Both the position numbers and the translations under genes were made by a program. This document shows positions 12,201-21,102 of a stretch of DNA of 64,000 bases, piece by piece. Numbering within the stretch: position 1 is the first letter of the stretch; each line of letters begins with the position of its first letter. The stretch lies in NCBI GenBank assembly GCA_037976565.1, contig CP137680.1, forward strand, positions 27,546,873 to 27,610,872, written 5' to 3'. The notes beneath the pieces are model-generated. The model was not told the DNA's origin. It saw nothing but the letters and a program-made list of their open reading frames with translations, and made no database searches. The DNA is from Mesocentrotus franciscanus. Taxonomy: Eukaryota; Echinodermata; Echinoidea; Camarodonta; Strongylocentrotidae.

Positions 12201-15200
12201 TGTCGATTCTATAGAACTTGGCTACACTTTTGTTACGCCTAAATCGGTTTCTGGTTTGTTTTGAATTACTTTTACTTCTAAATGTCACATACGTTTTGAT
12301 TCAACCTGCATTTTAGCTTCACATACTTTTAGCTTCACAATAATGATGCAAGATAGATAGGTCAGCTTTACTCACTGTACGTCACGCTTCATGTCAGGTG
12401 CATCCGTTGCCAAGACAACGAGTTCGACGGAAATGAAACGCGACAGGTGTCATTATGTACGTGATAGCTTCCGGGCCACCTGACTAGTCTTTGATTCGTA
12501 TAGCAGGCGTTAATTCCTCAGTCTTAAAGGGATGGTTGAGTTCTTGTTTAAGACCGCGAATGCCTTCAAAGTGCATGGTTATTGCTCTTATTCTTATTTA
12601 TGACATTTCTAGTGCCCTTTCAGAACCTAAAATTGCTAGGTAATTTTAGACCGCAAAATGTGTGAATTTAGATTAAATACGATCATACCAATTCAGCTCC
12701 ACTTTCAAAAAAAATACGTTGACCGTTAATTAATTAATTAATTAATAATAACAATACAAGGGCCAGCTGGTTGTGCGTAATATGCCCAACACAAAAAATC
12801 CAACAAAAAGCCAATATTGGCATTGGCTGGAATAAAACGTATAAGGCGCTATCTCGTTTTTCAACGGCTGGTTCAAAATTACCGAATATTTGTGGGGCAC
12901 CACAAATATTAGAAATGGTTATATTTATGGATATGTCAGCCGTCTCTGAACCGATTTTGATCAAACAAAGATGATTTTATCATTTAAATTGTATATTCTT
13001 TCAAATTTGACACTCAGTTTTTCATTATATCACAAAAAAATATTTTGTGTAGCGCCCTCTGCAACAAAACTCAACTAGGTTATCCCTTTAAAGATACTAT
13101 GTCCCTTTTGCAGCCAACATCAAATTCTGTAGAACTTTGCAGGAATTATGAATATGTCATGTATGTTCCTATCTGTGAAATTTAAATGTTAGCAGTGTCC
13201 TAATATTCAAATTATGCAAGGAAACCTGTTTACTTGCTAGACTTCACTGTCAGACACTATTGAGTGACTGACTGGCTTTATCATTTGGTAATAACATACA
13301 TAAAATGAGCTGTAAAGGGTACATGAGCATTTGTCTACATCAATAACCCACTTCTTGTAATGGCCAAAATTAAACTGATTGAATCTTTGCGCAGCATAAA
13401 ACGTACGACCATTCGGTACAATGGTCTGAAAAATCAGACTATTACTTACTGGCTCTATAGCTCCTAAGTCGATTCGACAACTAATAGTCGTTATTTTCCC
13501 ACTTAAAGACATTTTCAAGCCCCCTTTTTTAGGGAAGTTCTAAATTAGTATTGTCTTTCAAATGCCGTTGGAATTTAACCTTTTCATTTTTGGCCTGCAA
13601 ATGGGACATAGTACCTTTAAAGGAGAACTAACCCAAAAGAATCATTTTAGTTGCTCTGAGAGATTTATTGCATTCTTGCCCATTAATCTACAAGATTCCC
13701 CGCCAAAGTGTATGAGAAAGGCATAAAGCAAGAATATAGTACAGTTTCTCAGCAAGACATGGGCATCGCCATATTCTTGAGTCGTTTATCAACTAAATGT
13801 TTTCAAATTTATGGATGCTTCCTTCCCAGGTCTTTTTGGTGTTGAAGCATTTCATTCACCTGCTATTATCATTTGTACTCTAATTGACAGAACGCAAATT
13901 GCATAAATAAGTTGGTGCTGTTCTGTGGTGAAGGTTTAGAATAAATGAAATAGATTTTTAAACCGCTATATTTTAGTATTTTTAAATAAATGAGTTACAA
14001 TTTATTGTTACCCTATGATATATTTTTCACCAAATGTAACTTTTACCTTCTCGGCTATGATTTTCCCTCATTGAAAAGTAAGGTTTTGTTATTGATTTAA
14101 ATAGTCTTTCCAATTAAAGCTTGGTGCATGATTCATGTACAACTTTGCCTGGTACGTCACATTTTCAAGAAAATGGGTGCGCCCATGTCATGCTAAAAGG
14201 CATTACATCATGCTAAGAAATCTTCATTTATATATCTCTTGTACACGTTCGTAAGATTTATTGTACATCAAAAGGCAGGAATTCTTGATTTTCAGAATAC
14301 TTACACTTATTCTTTGGGGTTAGTTCTCCTTTAAAGGACTAGACTTGTATATACACTATATACGTGGCTAGGTGTTTTTGTTTTTCGCCCTTTGTTTTTC
14401 TTTAAGCTCAGTTCATCACCCAGAAATAAGAATAATAGTGATGATAATGATACAAGATAATAACCTTGTTTATTAAACGTAATTCACACCAAAAAGCAAG
14501 GTATTCACAAACAGATTTGACAATTAAGTTTAAAATTATTATATTATTTGTTTTTCTAGTAATTCGACTTCATGCTAGCTTGTTTAATTTGCTTTGAATC
14601 GCAATTAGTGCACAAGACTTTCGCCTGCTTTCCGTTATATTTTTCCATCGGATCTCCAAAGAATATTCAAGGGTGACGCCAACGGGTTAAAAGGCATTAT
14701 CAGATCATTGGCACCAGGGGCGGCGATCCGGGGGACGGGGGAGGACACTTCCCCCCCCCCTCAATTTTTTTAGGGGGATCGCACCCTCCGGAAAATTTGA
14801 AAAAGTGAACACAAAAAAAAATGTATAGCAAATACTGACTAAAGACTACAGCACACTGTTAGGCTCTGGAGGGCCCAAGAGTGCAGCGTTTAAACTAATA
14901 AAAATGCAAAAATCTTCTCGCTCGGTCGCTACGCTCCTTGCATAATATCCTTCAAAATGTACAAGTAAATATTATAGAAAATAAAAGTATATTGCTTGTT
15001 TTTATTCTATAGTTTTGCTAAGGAATGTAATTTTTTAATACAACAAAACTTCAAAAACATGTGAGGAGGTAGTCACTTCCGTCACCTTCGCCCCTCTCAT
15101 TCACTATGCTCCCTCGTCCCTCGCATTTCGCCCCCGGTCATGAAAAGAAATCGCCACTCCTGATTTGGCACCATAAGACTGTGTAAATGCTGGAACTACA

Positions 15201-16457
15201 AACGAGTAACTACAAAAGAGACCTGCATGTTGGAAGTCATTAGCTGAAGGTCAACCTTTTTTATTTGAGGAAAAGAAGGGATAATTGAACTCAACGCACG
15301 CCTCCCAACACACACACACACACATGAACATAATAAAACGACATAACACGCCATAACAATAAAAACTACGAGGAAACATTTTGTCTACTACACGAGTTTT
15401 TAAAATTATTTGCTCGGCATATTGGACTAGATATCAAAATTTGATTTGATTTGATTTGATTTGATACGGTTTATTGATTTTAAAAAATCTTCGCAGTCAT
15501 AAAAACTGAATTTGTTATTGTACAATATTAATGAGATCGATATACATGAGATTAATATAAGTAGTACATGTAAAGTTATATTATGCATTAAGCATTAACG
15601 TATAACTAAAGAGAGAGCCCCATGCCGTAACCTTTACGAGCAGCCACCTTTCCAGGCCAGAATGATTTATTTATTTGCTTTACCTTTTTTCATTGGTGGA
15701 AACATAAATATGTCGTGAAATGCATCTTCATTAAAATATATTGTAGTTTTATTCAGATTTTGGATTCAATAATTAAATTATGATTACCTGATGAAATTCA
15801 TTAGTTTATATTACTGATAAACTTTTTCCTCTCTTTTGAAATTCATACCTACCTTAATGTTTGTTTCACATTCAGGGTCAAATTCGAATGACGATAAACG
15901 TGAAGAACATTGGTAAATGGGGCTACTACAATGATCTGGTGATCGAGTACACCTTTTCCCTGACCGAGTGGAGGCCTGGAAGAACGGAACTAGATAGTGT
16001 AACTTACAACTGGCTGTTTGTCAGATATGGTTTCAGGTAAGGTTCACCTACGGAAGCGTAAATGTGCCGACGAGATGACGAGATAATTGAGGGCAAGAAG
16101 ACGAGTTTTTACTAATGGCATAGCGTGCATGGCAGCAGCTGGGTAGTAGACTTATTGGAGATTAGACAAAATGGAAATTAAACCAAATGGGTATTAGCCT
16201 AAATTGTCATTAGACCAAATGATAAGTAGACGAAATGATTATTAGACATTGTGGATAGAAGACGGGCTGGGTGTAGACCATATGGGAATAGACTAATTGG
16301 GTAGTGGACCAACTGGTTGTAGACCAAACGGCAATTCACCGATCATAATTATTAAGTCGCTGAGAGGGAGAGTGTGCTACTCACGGGGGCAATTTATTGT
16401 TTTTTATGCACTTTTGTCTACTTTCATAAGATCGCATTATGAAGAATGATATTAATG

Positions 16458-16517
<60 letters not shown>

Positions 16518-19500
16518 GTGATAATTATAATAATGGGGGCTTCTCATATAGCGCACGTTTCCATCACACTGTGACGCTCCTGGTGCCCCAACCTTATTAC
16601 CTCAGTCAAAGCTGGCGGCTGAATAATAGCGCTCGGGTACCCATTTACACCTGGATGGAATCGAGTGGCAGATGTGGATTAATAACTTGTCAAAGGATGT
16701 TAGTATTGGGCTAGGATTCGAAAGATCAAATCTTGGATTGAAATTCAAATAAATGAACCCCTATACCACGATACCTCCACTATGCCATGAAATTATGGTC
16801 TTTGGTGTATCCCAATGATGGAGTATGGTCACACCCAGGAATCTAAGGCTACTGTTTTCTCCTGGAATAGATGGCTATGCTTGCCATGCGTGCGGATCCA
16901 ATCACATCTAAATAGTTAACCTGTTTTTATTTTAATCCTATCATGGATTTTAAAAGTAAAAACGTAATCTAGCCCATTTGCAAAGTATGTTTCGATCATG
17001 TACACCAACAGATATTCATAATTAGATTTCGTTATGATAGTGGTGGTGGTGGTGGTGGGGTGGGAAAGGTGATAACTAGCGGCGCGCCCCTTCTCCTATC
17101 ACTCATTTATTTAATTTTCATTGCACTGTCATCATGTTCACTTTGCTTCCAGATTGGATTTGCAGTACGCGGTATATTGTGAACCGGACTATTACGGCCG
17201 ATTATGCAGAGTCCACTGCCAGCCTCCTACTTACTATGACCACTATACGTGCGATACCAATACAGGTCGAAAGATATGTCACAGAGGGTTCACAGGATAT
17301 AACTGCAGGCAGAAGGTTTGTTAACTTTATTCATTCATTTTCTGAAACTTTTCATTTGATATACTTTTTCCTTTCAATTTATTATGAAAAAAACTTTGTA
17401 TATATAAGTTAAAAAGATTGTTACAAGGTTATCTTAAATAACGAAAAGGGGCTGTCCATGCGTAATTAGAGCCCACAAATGTTGTAATGTAAAAAAGCTA
17501 CCTTAATGGCTAGTGTTGATGCAATAACTACAAGCTAAACTTAGATTTGGACTGCCTTTTGGACTCATGACATTCTTATGGGGAGATACAATGGCATGAA
17601 CCGTTTTATAATTGAAAATGACCGATCACTTTAAATTGCCGATTTATAATTTTGTTTGTTGGTCAGGATAGAGTTGGAGCCAAAATAAAAAGGAATAATA
17701 CTGCTACCATTAATCATCGATTTTTGCTATTTTTCCTTTGGAATTCCCTCCCACATTAACAAACGAAGTTGAAATATTTGCAGTCATTGCAGGTGATGAG
17801 AAATATATATTTGTTTTCTTCCTCAGGTTTTACCGACAAGTTCGTACCCATGGTGGAGGACTACCACAAGAAGGCCATTGCCCCCAAGAAGGTTGACCAC
17901 GACGGTGGCACCAGTCATTACATCAACAGAATCTACATCCTCATCTATTACCACAATAACCACACCTGCCGCCACAACAAACACAACCGCCTCTACAACG
18001 AAGTCGCGCACCTCTACAACACACGCGTTCATCTACACAACGCGCCCGCCTACCTCCACGACAGAAACGCCCACCTCTACACCACAAACGCCTATCTCCA
18101 CGACGGGCACGCCCAACCCCACAACGCACACAGCCACCTCTTCAACGCTTAACTCGACAACAGATACACTCACTTCAACAATGGACACGCCTTCCTCAAC
18201 ATCGCATACCTCTACCACCACCACCACCACCGAAACGCCCACCTCCCCAACAGACACACCCACCTCCACAACGGACACGCCCACCTCAACAACGCACACA
18301 GCCACCTCTTCAACGCTTAACTCGACAACAGATACACTCACTTCAACAATGGACACGCCTTCCTCAACATCGCATACCTCTACCACCACCACCGACACGC
18401 CTACCTCCCCGACAGACATACCCACCTCCACAACGGACACGCCCACCTCAACAACGCACACAGCCACCTCTTCAACGCTTAACTCGACAACAGATACACT
18501 CACTTCAACAATGGACACGCCTTCCTCAACATCGCATACCTCTACCACCACCACCGACACGCCAACCTCCCCAACAGACACACCCACCTCCACAACACAC
18601 ACTCCCCCCATAACAACGCACATGCCTACTCCTACAAAAAATATTCTCACTTCCACAGCGGACACGCCCGCCTCAACAACGTACACGCCCATCTCATCAA
18701 CGAAGGGGACAACACAAGATGCTAAAACGACAATAATAGCAGCTTCAACAGCTCAAACAACGCCACCGCAAACAATAACTACAACTGGGAAAGAACAAGC
18801 AACAGCCGCGATACGTATATCCAATACAACCCTAGCTACAACAAAATCTTCGAAACCCACTCCAACTAAACCTGATTCCTCGACATTTGGGCCAAGCACT
18901 TTGATCGGAGAGTATGTTACTACGGAATTTTATTCTACAAATGCTAGAACTGATGCAAATGTAACAACCGATCGTGGAACATATCGCGCAACTGATTCCA
19001 TTCCTCCACACACGCAATCTTCATCGGCAACGTATTTGAAATCTTTGACAACAGTTTTTGACCAATATGTCACGACGGATACCGTCTCCTCTGAAACTCT
19101 GAAAACCTCCTCATCTACAGAATATTCAGAGATGAAAAACAAGTCGTCACCTTCTCCTACACAACCTATTTTGTCTGGAGAAGATGTTTCCGCTGTACCA
19201 GATCAGACTACAGACCCAAGTGTTGCCACCGATGGATTATACACGACTGATTTCTTGGCGCGCACCTCAGAGGAAACTCATACAAAGGGGACCGACGTTG
19301 GAGAATCTACTACAACAGATTCTGCCATGTCGAGTACTGATAGTATATCCGTTTCGTCAGGTCAAATAACGCGTCGACCGACGCCAAAGTTATCAAAGAA
19401 ACCAACAGATCACCGTCGACTACAAAATAAAACCACGACTGCCAATTCAATTACCACTGGCAATCCAATGTCAACCATGAATGTCACTAACTTGACCTTG

Positions 19501-20067
19501 CCTTTATCGGTTTCCATGGTAACCAGACACGCACCTACATCGTCAATATCAGCGTCGAAACAATCAGATAGCTATACCAATTACAGTGACATAGCAACGC
19601 AAACTACGAAACCCATTTCCACAGATTCGAAAACGGTAGGTTCTACATTGCTTCATCATGGTACATCAACTGATGCAATGGTTTTCACAGATTCAATTTC
19701 ACAAACCAGCTCTGAGAGGGCGTCGTTACAAACTGTGGTGACGATATCAAACGGAACGTTAACAGCTACAAAGTCTACGACGTCGACTTCATCATCGCCA
19801 CCGCCGTCGACATCGCCGGTAGTCGCAACTACTCTCGCTACATTTACGCAAGCAAGACAGCCGACTGGTCTACAGGGTAATGATTACTTTCCAATAAGGA
19901 CAATGTCTTCAAGAGTGTGTTGGACGTGGAAATCAAATGATGTGAAAACGTTTTGTAATTGCGGTCAAAGGGATCTGCCCAAACTTCCCCGTATAGACGC
20001 TTACTGGGGAACCTCGTTAAGAACTGGAAAACTAAAATTTATCCTTGGAAAAGGAACTTTAAATTAG
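6206..20067 (+). CDS. Secreted MNNL-DSL-mucin protein, Notch-ligand-like without EGF repeats
   Basis: Six exons join in phase: 6206-6271, 9380-9525, 10712-10862, 15876-16036, 17153-17315 and 17827-20067, giving 2,928 bases (975 residues). Residues 1-22 form a signal peptide. Residues about 23-120 resemble the MNNL domain (SGVVVSLRLDHFINPGG, a CC pair at 47-48, then FQVC and NPLKIQVPYW). Residues 184-226 are a DSL domain with all six cysteines and PDYYG. The rest is Thr/Ser/Pro-rich and mucin-like. In Delta and Jagged, MNNL plus DSL bind Notch, but these ligands then carry EGF repeats and a membrane segment; neither is seen here. It may act as a diffusible or matrix-held ligand or antagonist (inference). 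The last ~65 residues lose the Thr-rich bias after a possible donor at 19877, so the true 3' end could differ. Confidence 0.8.
7060..7192. repeat. Near-perfect hairpin (palindromic MITE) in intron 1
   Basis: The sequence before 7126 (ATTGTATGGCTTTG, GATACAAGAAT, GCTCGAGCTATATGACAAT) is repeated as its reverse complement immediately after, giving arms of about 60 bases with almost no loop. It carries no coding potential. Confidence 0.75.
8739..8902. repeat. Two-copy ~80-bp tandem repeat with internal poly(A)
   Basis: A block running from AAGCGGTATGACAGAAGAGG through AGCACTATAGT, a poly(A) run of about 20 and GCACGATTGCCCAGAGTGG occurs twice in direct tandem. The poly(A) runs differ by about two bases. 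It lies in intron 1 of the DSL-mucin gene. Confidence 0.85.
8920..9165 (+). repeat. tRNA-derived SINE, plus strand
   Basis: The head contains an A-box-like TGATCTAATGG and a good B box, GGTTCAAATCC (8996-9006), as in a tRNA gene with an internal pol III promoter. The body TTTTGGCAAGACATTATTCT and CACTCTCCACCCAGGTGAAG follows. The same body occurs at 9700, 42735 and 53120. It does not fold as an obvious functional tRNA. Confidence 0.7.
9380..9525 (+). CDS. DSL-mucin gene exon 2: first part of MNNL domain
   Basis: Acceptor ATTCTTTAG and donor TCAAG|GTATGA bound 146 bases, phase 0 in and 2 out. The exon encodes residues 23-71. It includes the hallmark GVVVSLRLDHFINPGG strand, the CC pair and CEPCYYEFQVC, matching the Delta/Jagged pattern in which a CC pair and a C..C pair precede FRVC. 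Confidence 0.8.
9700..9925 (+). repeat. SINE body and 3' tail, plus strand
   Basis: It shares GGCACTAATGTCCTTTGGCA and CCACCCAGGTG with the SINE at 8920. It ends GAGCGCCTTGAGCATC, GTGGATATGTGCGCTATATA and an ATT-rich tail. This 3' tail resembles the LINE tails at 22771, 43865 and 54322. It lies in intron 2 of the DSL-mucin gene. Confidence 0.7.
10712..10862 (+). CDS. DSL-mucin gene exon 3: second part of MNNL domain
   Basis: Acceptor TTCATCCATAG and donor GAG|GTACGT bound 151 bases, phase 2 in and 0 out. The exon encodes residues up to 121, ending NPLKIQVPYWE. This corresponds to the NPI.F.F.W segment of Notch-ligand N-terminal domains. Confidence 0.8.
11186..12060. repeat. Large inverted array of GGACAACTACCCC words
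   Basis: From 11186 to 11465 the plus strand repeats GGACAACTACCCC-like words of 10-14 bases. From 11466 to about 11680 the reverse complement GGGGTAGTTGTCC takes over. A second short plus-oriented patch follows at about 11740-11860, then a further minus-oriented patch to 12030. It lies in intron 3 of the DSL-mucin gene. The open frames across it are by-products of the repeat. Confidence 0.85.
12524..13091. mobile_element. TTAA-flanked MITE 1 of 3
   Basis: It is bounded by TTAA at 12524-12527 and 13088-13091. The inverted ends are AGGGATGGTTGAGTT on the left and, read inward from the right, AGGGATAACCTAGTTGAGTT. No transposase is seen. TTAA target duplications are characteristic of piggyBac-type transposons. 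Confidence 0.6.
13088..13620. mobile_element. TTAA-flanked MITE 2 of 3 (second copy at 26707-27236)
   Basis: TTAA stands at both ends. The inverted ends are AGATACTATGTCCC and, from the right, AGGTACTATGTCCC. A copy with high identity lies at 26707-27236, also between TTAA sites. Both carry the same minus-strand open frame of about 80 codons, probably because the copies are recent. No transposase is recognised. Confidence 0.8.
13617..14334. mobile_element. TTAA-flanked MITE 3 of 3
   Basis: It is bounded by TTAA at 13617-13620 and 14331-14334. The inverted ends are AGGAGAACTAACCC and, from the right, AGGAGAACTAACCCC. It shares its left TTAA with the preceding MITE. It is non-coding. Confidence 0.75.
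14715..15162. mobile_element. hAT-like MITE, degraded
   Basis: The ends are CAGGGGCGGCGATC and, from the right, CAGGAGTGGCGATT, flanked by an imperfect direct repeat (ATTGGCAC on the left, TTTGGCAC on the right). The CAGNGG-type end and a target duplication of about 8 bases fit the hAT superfamily. It lies in intron 3 of the DSL-mucin gene. Confidence 0.55.
15432..15700 (-). mobile_element. Possible LINE 3' end, minus strand
   Basis: Read on the minus strand, an AATAAA followed by (ATCAA)n ends the segment, as in LINE 3' tails with short tandem repeats. No reverse transcriptase trace is preserved, so the assignment is weak. Confidence 0.3.
15876..16036 (+). CDS. DSL-mucin gene exon 4: MNNL end and linker to DSL
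   Basis: Acceptor TTCACATTCAG and donor TTTCAG|GTAAGG bound 161 bases, phase 0 in and 2 out. It encodes residues 122-174, including MTINVKNIG and the NWLFVRYGF strand. This corresponds to the linker of Notch ligands in which an aromatic-rich strand leads into the first DSL cysteine. Confidence 0.75.
16455..16740 (-). repeat. SINE with (AAT)n tail, minus strand (duplicate)
   Basis: It is the duplicated copy of the SINE at 1001-1345, in intron 4 of the DSL-mucin gene. The AAT run is about 60 bases long. Confidence 0.7.
17153..17315 (+). CDS. DSL-mucin gene exon 5: DSL domain
   Basis: The exon encodes residues 175-229. The cysteines fall at 184, 193, 197, 208, 217 and 226, the complete DSL set, with PDYYG at 186-190. 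The loop between cysteines 3 and 4 (PPTYYDHYT) keeps aromatic residues where Jagged1 has its receptor-contacting Phe, but is about one residue shorter than in Delta and Jagged. The usual GW.G near the end is GFTG. The flanking acceptor TTGCTTCCAG and donor AAG|GTTTGT match the upstream paralog. Confidence 0.85.
17827..20067 (+). CDS. DSL-mucin gene exon 6: mucin-like domain and stop
   Basis: Acceptor TTCCTCAG opens in phase 0 and the frame runs 746 codons to TAG at 20065-20067. About 90% of it is Thr/Ser/Pro-rich (TDTPTSTTHT-like), as expected for dense O-glycosylation. It starts with a basic patch (WWRTTTRRP) that could be a protease or matrix-binding site (inference). A macro-repeat of 54-56 codons lies at 18131-18620. 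After 19876 the composition becomes ordinary, with three cysteines and no hydrophobic span in this frame. A possible donor, CAGG|GTAATG, at 19877 would remove this tail. Confidence 0.75.
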   Translation, partial: VLPTSSYPWWRTTTRRPLPPRRLTTTVAPVITSTESTSSSITTITTPAATTNTTASTTKSRTSTTHAFIYTTRPPTSTTETPTSTPQTPISTTGTPNPTTHTATSSTLNSTTDTLTSTMDTPSSTSHTSTTTTTTETPTSPTDTPTSTTDTPTSTTHTATSSTLNSTTDTLTSTMDTPSSTSHTSTTTTDTPTSPTDIPTSTTDTPTSTTHTATSSTLNSTTDTLTSTMDTPSSTSHTSTTTTDTPTSPTDTPTSTTHTPPITTHMPTPTKNILTSTADTPASTTYTPISSTKGTTQDAKTTIIAASTAQTTPPQTITTTGKEQATAAIRISNTTLATTKSSKPTPTKPDSSTFGPSTLIGEYVTTEFYSTNARTDANVTTDRGTYRATDSIPPHTQSSSATYLKSLTTVFDQYVTTDTVSSETLKTSSSTEYSEMKNKSSPSPTQPILSGEDVSAVPDQTTDPSVATDGLYTTDFLARTSEETHTKGTDVGESTTTDSAMSSTDSISVSSGQITRRPTPKLSKKPTDHRRLQNKTTTANSITTGNPMSTMNVTNLTLPLSVSMVTRHAPTSSISASKQSDSYTNYSDIATQTTKPISTDSKTVGSTLLHHGTSTDAMVFTDSISQTSSERASLQTVVTISNGTLTATKSTTSTSSSPPPSTSPVVATTLATFTQARQPTGLQGNDYFPIRTMSSRVCWTWKSNDVKTFCNCGQRDLPKLPRIDAYWGTSLRTGKLKFILGKGTLN
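18131..18620 (+). repeat. Coding macro-repeat in the mucin exon (168 + 162 bp periods)
   Basis: The block starting CAGCCACCTCTTCAACGC occurs at 18131, 18299 and 18461, giving periods of 168 and 162 bases, both multiples of three. The six-base difference is two extra ACC codons in the first unit. The partner exon at 2485 has only one such block, so copy number has varied. Confidence 0.85.
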
Positions 20068-20530
20068 ATATGATCGAGATTGTTTTGGTGGTGATTTATG
20101 TTTGTTCATGTTGTCTCAGTATTACACAAAATATTTATGCTATGTATGTTGTCACGTAGATGCTATGGTGTTAATTTTTATTATGGGGTTTGAGGGGGGA
20201 AGTAAGATGAGCACCCTTCCCGCTGTTGATTTAAAACTTGATTGTTGTAAAGGGTAATACAACTCTTAACAATTACGTTAATATACGGAAGCAGAAATCA
20301 GAGACAGATAGGAAAGAAATTTGATGAATGAATGGGAAAGAATTTAACCAAGGGGGGGGGCATCTTCCCTTTGGTCAAAATCCAACAGATGGTTACTATG
20401 CCCACTCTTCCCTACATACCATCCCTCATACTTATCTGTTCCTACATTTTAAAGGAACAAAATTATAGCGTATAGGCCCATACGAGCATATTCATGTACT
20501 TATATCGAATTATTGTGGTTTACTTTTTGC

Positions 20531-20536
20531 AATAAA
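20531..20536 (+). terminator. Candidate polyadenylation signal of the DSL-mucin gene
   Basis: AATAAA stands about 460 bases after the stop at 20067, followed by a T-rich region. It is the best canonical signal before the tandem repeat at 20655. Confidence 0.45.
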
Positions 20537-20654
20537 CTAAATACATGTATGTATGATTAATTACATCCCGTTTAGTTTTTGCGTTATTATGTTTCATGTT
20601 ATTCTTTCATTTTTGTAATCGAGTCTGAATGGGTCATCCCACTTTACAGATAGC

Positions 20655-20955
20655 CCATGAAACCGACGATCAATGGGACCACATTTAAAAAAAAATCCAC
20701 GAGATCAATGGCCCACTAAATTGACATTTCACGAAACCGACGATCAATGGGACCCACATTTCAAAAAAAATTCCACGAGACCAACGGCCCACTAAATTGA
20801 CATTTCACAAAACCGACGATCAACGGGACCCACATTTCAAAAAAATTCCACGAGACCAACGGCCCACTAAATTTACATCCCATGAAACCGACGATCAGTG
20901 GGACCGATATTTCAAAAAAGGTCCACAAGACCGACGGCCCACTAAACAGACGATC
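20655..20955. repeat. ~75-bp tandem repeat, four copies
   Basis: The block CGACGATCAATGGGACCCAC, then TTTCAAAAAAA, CCACGAGACCAACGGCCCAC and TAAATTGACATTTCACGAAAC recurs about every 75 bases four times, with the last copy diverged. Related wording (GTGGGCTGTCGGTCTCGTGG) appears near 39660 and 50690. Confidence 0.8.
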
Positions 20956-20959
20956 AGTC

Positions 20960-21102
20960 CGGTCGGACTTTGAAATGCTTGGTCTGCTCTTTAGATTTTG
21001 GGGATGTAAAATGGCATGACAACGTTTTAGTACTCGTAGCAGACTTTGGCTACATGCGCAGGAGCCTCGGCGAGGAGCGACAATTTCTCCCCGGTCCACC
21101 AT
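20960..21102 (-). pseudogene. Relic of sulfotransferase exon 2, antisense
   Basis: On the minus strand this closely follows exon 2 of the sulfotransferases downstream: GGACCGGGGAGA, CTCCTCGCCGAGGCTCC, GCATGTAGCCAAAG, TGCTACGAGTAC and AGAGCAGACCAAG occur in order. In frame it reads LAEAPAHVAKVCYEY and then meets a stop, with small gaps afterwards. The PAPS-binding end of the exon is missing and no partner exons are nearby. It is a decayed fragment in the opposite orientation to the three genes at 29.5-60 kb. Confidence 0.8.

Larger units (their letters stand above)
16140..18860 (+). repeat. Segmental duplication, right copy (partner 405-3014)
   Basis: It contains, in the same order as the left copy, one foldback arm (16140-16345), an AAT microsatellite (16455-16515), a SINE, a TGG microsatellite (about 17039-17062), the DSL exon and the start of the mucin exon. 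The left foldback arm and the GGACAATTACCCC array of the partner are absent here. Confidence 0.85.

Noticed and set aside
18033..18692. 219-codon open frame on the minus strand across the mucin exon (Val/Glu-rich)
   Set aside because: It is the complement of the ACA/ACC/ACG-rich coding repeat. Such repeats keep several frames open, and the sense frame has splice sites and domain context.
19959..20159. Hydrophobic run (IEIVLVVIYVCSCC) in another frame, which might serve as a membrane span for the DSL protein
   Set aside because: None of the nearby AG acceptors I tested between 19877 and 20070 joins the donor at 19876 to this frame in phase.
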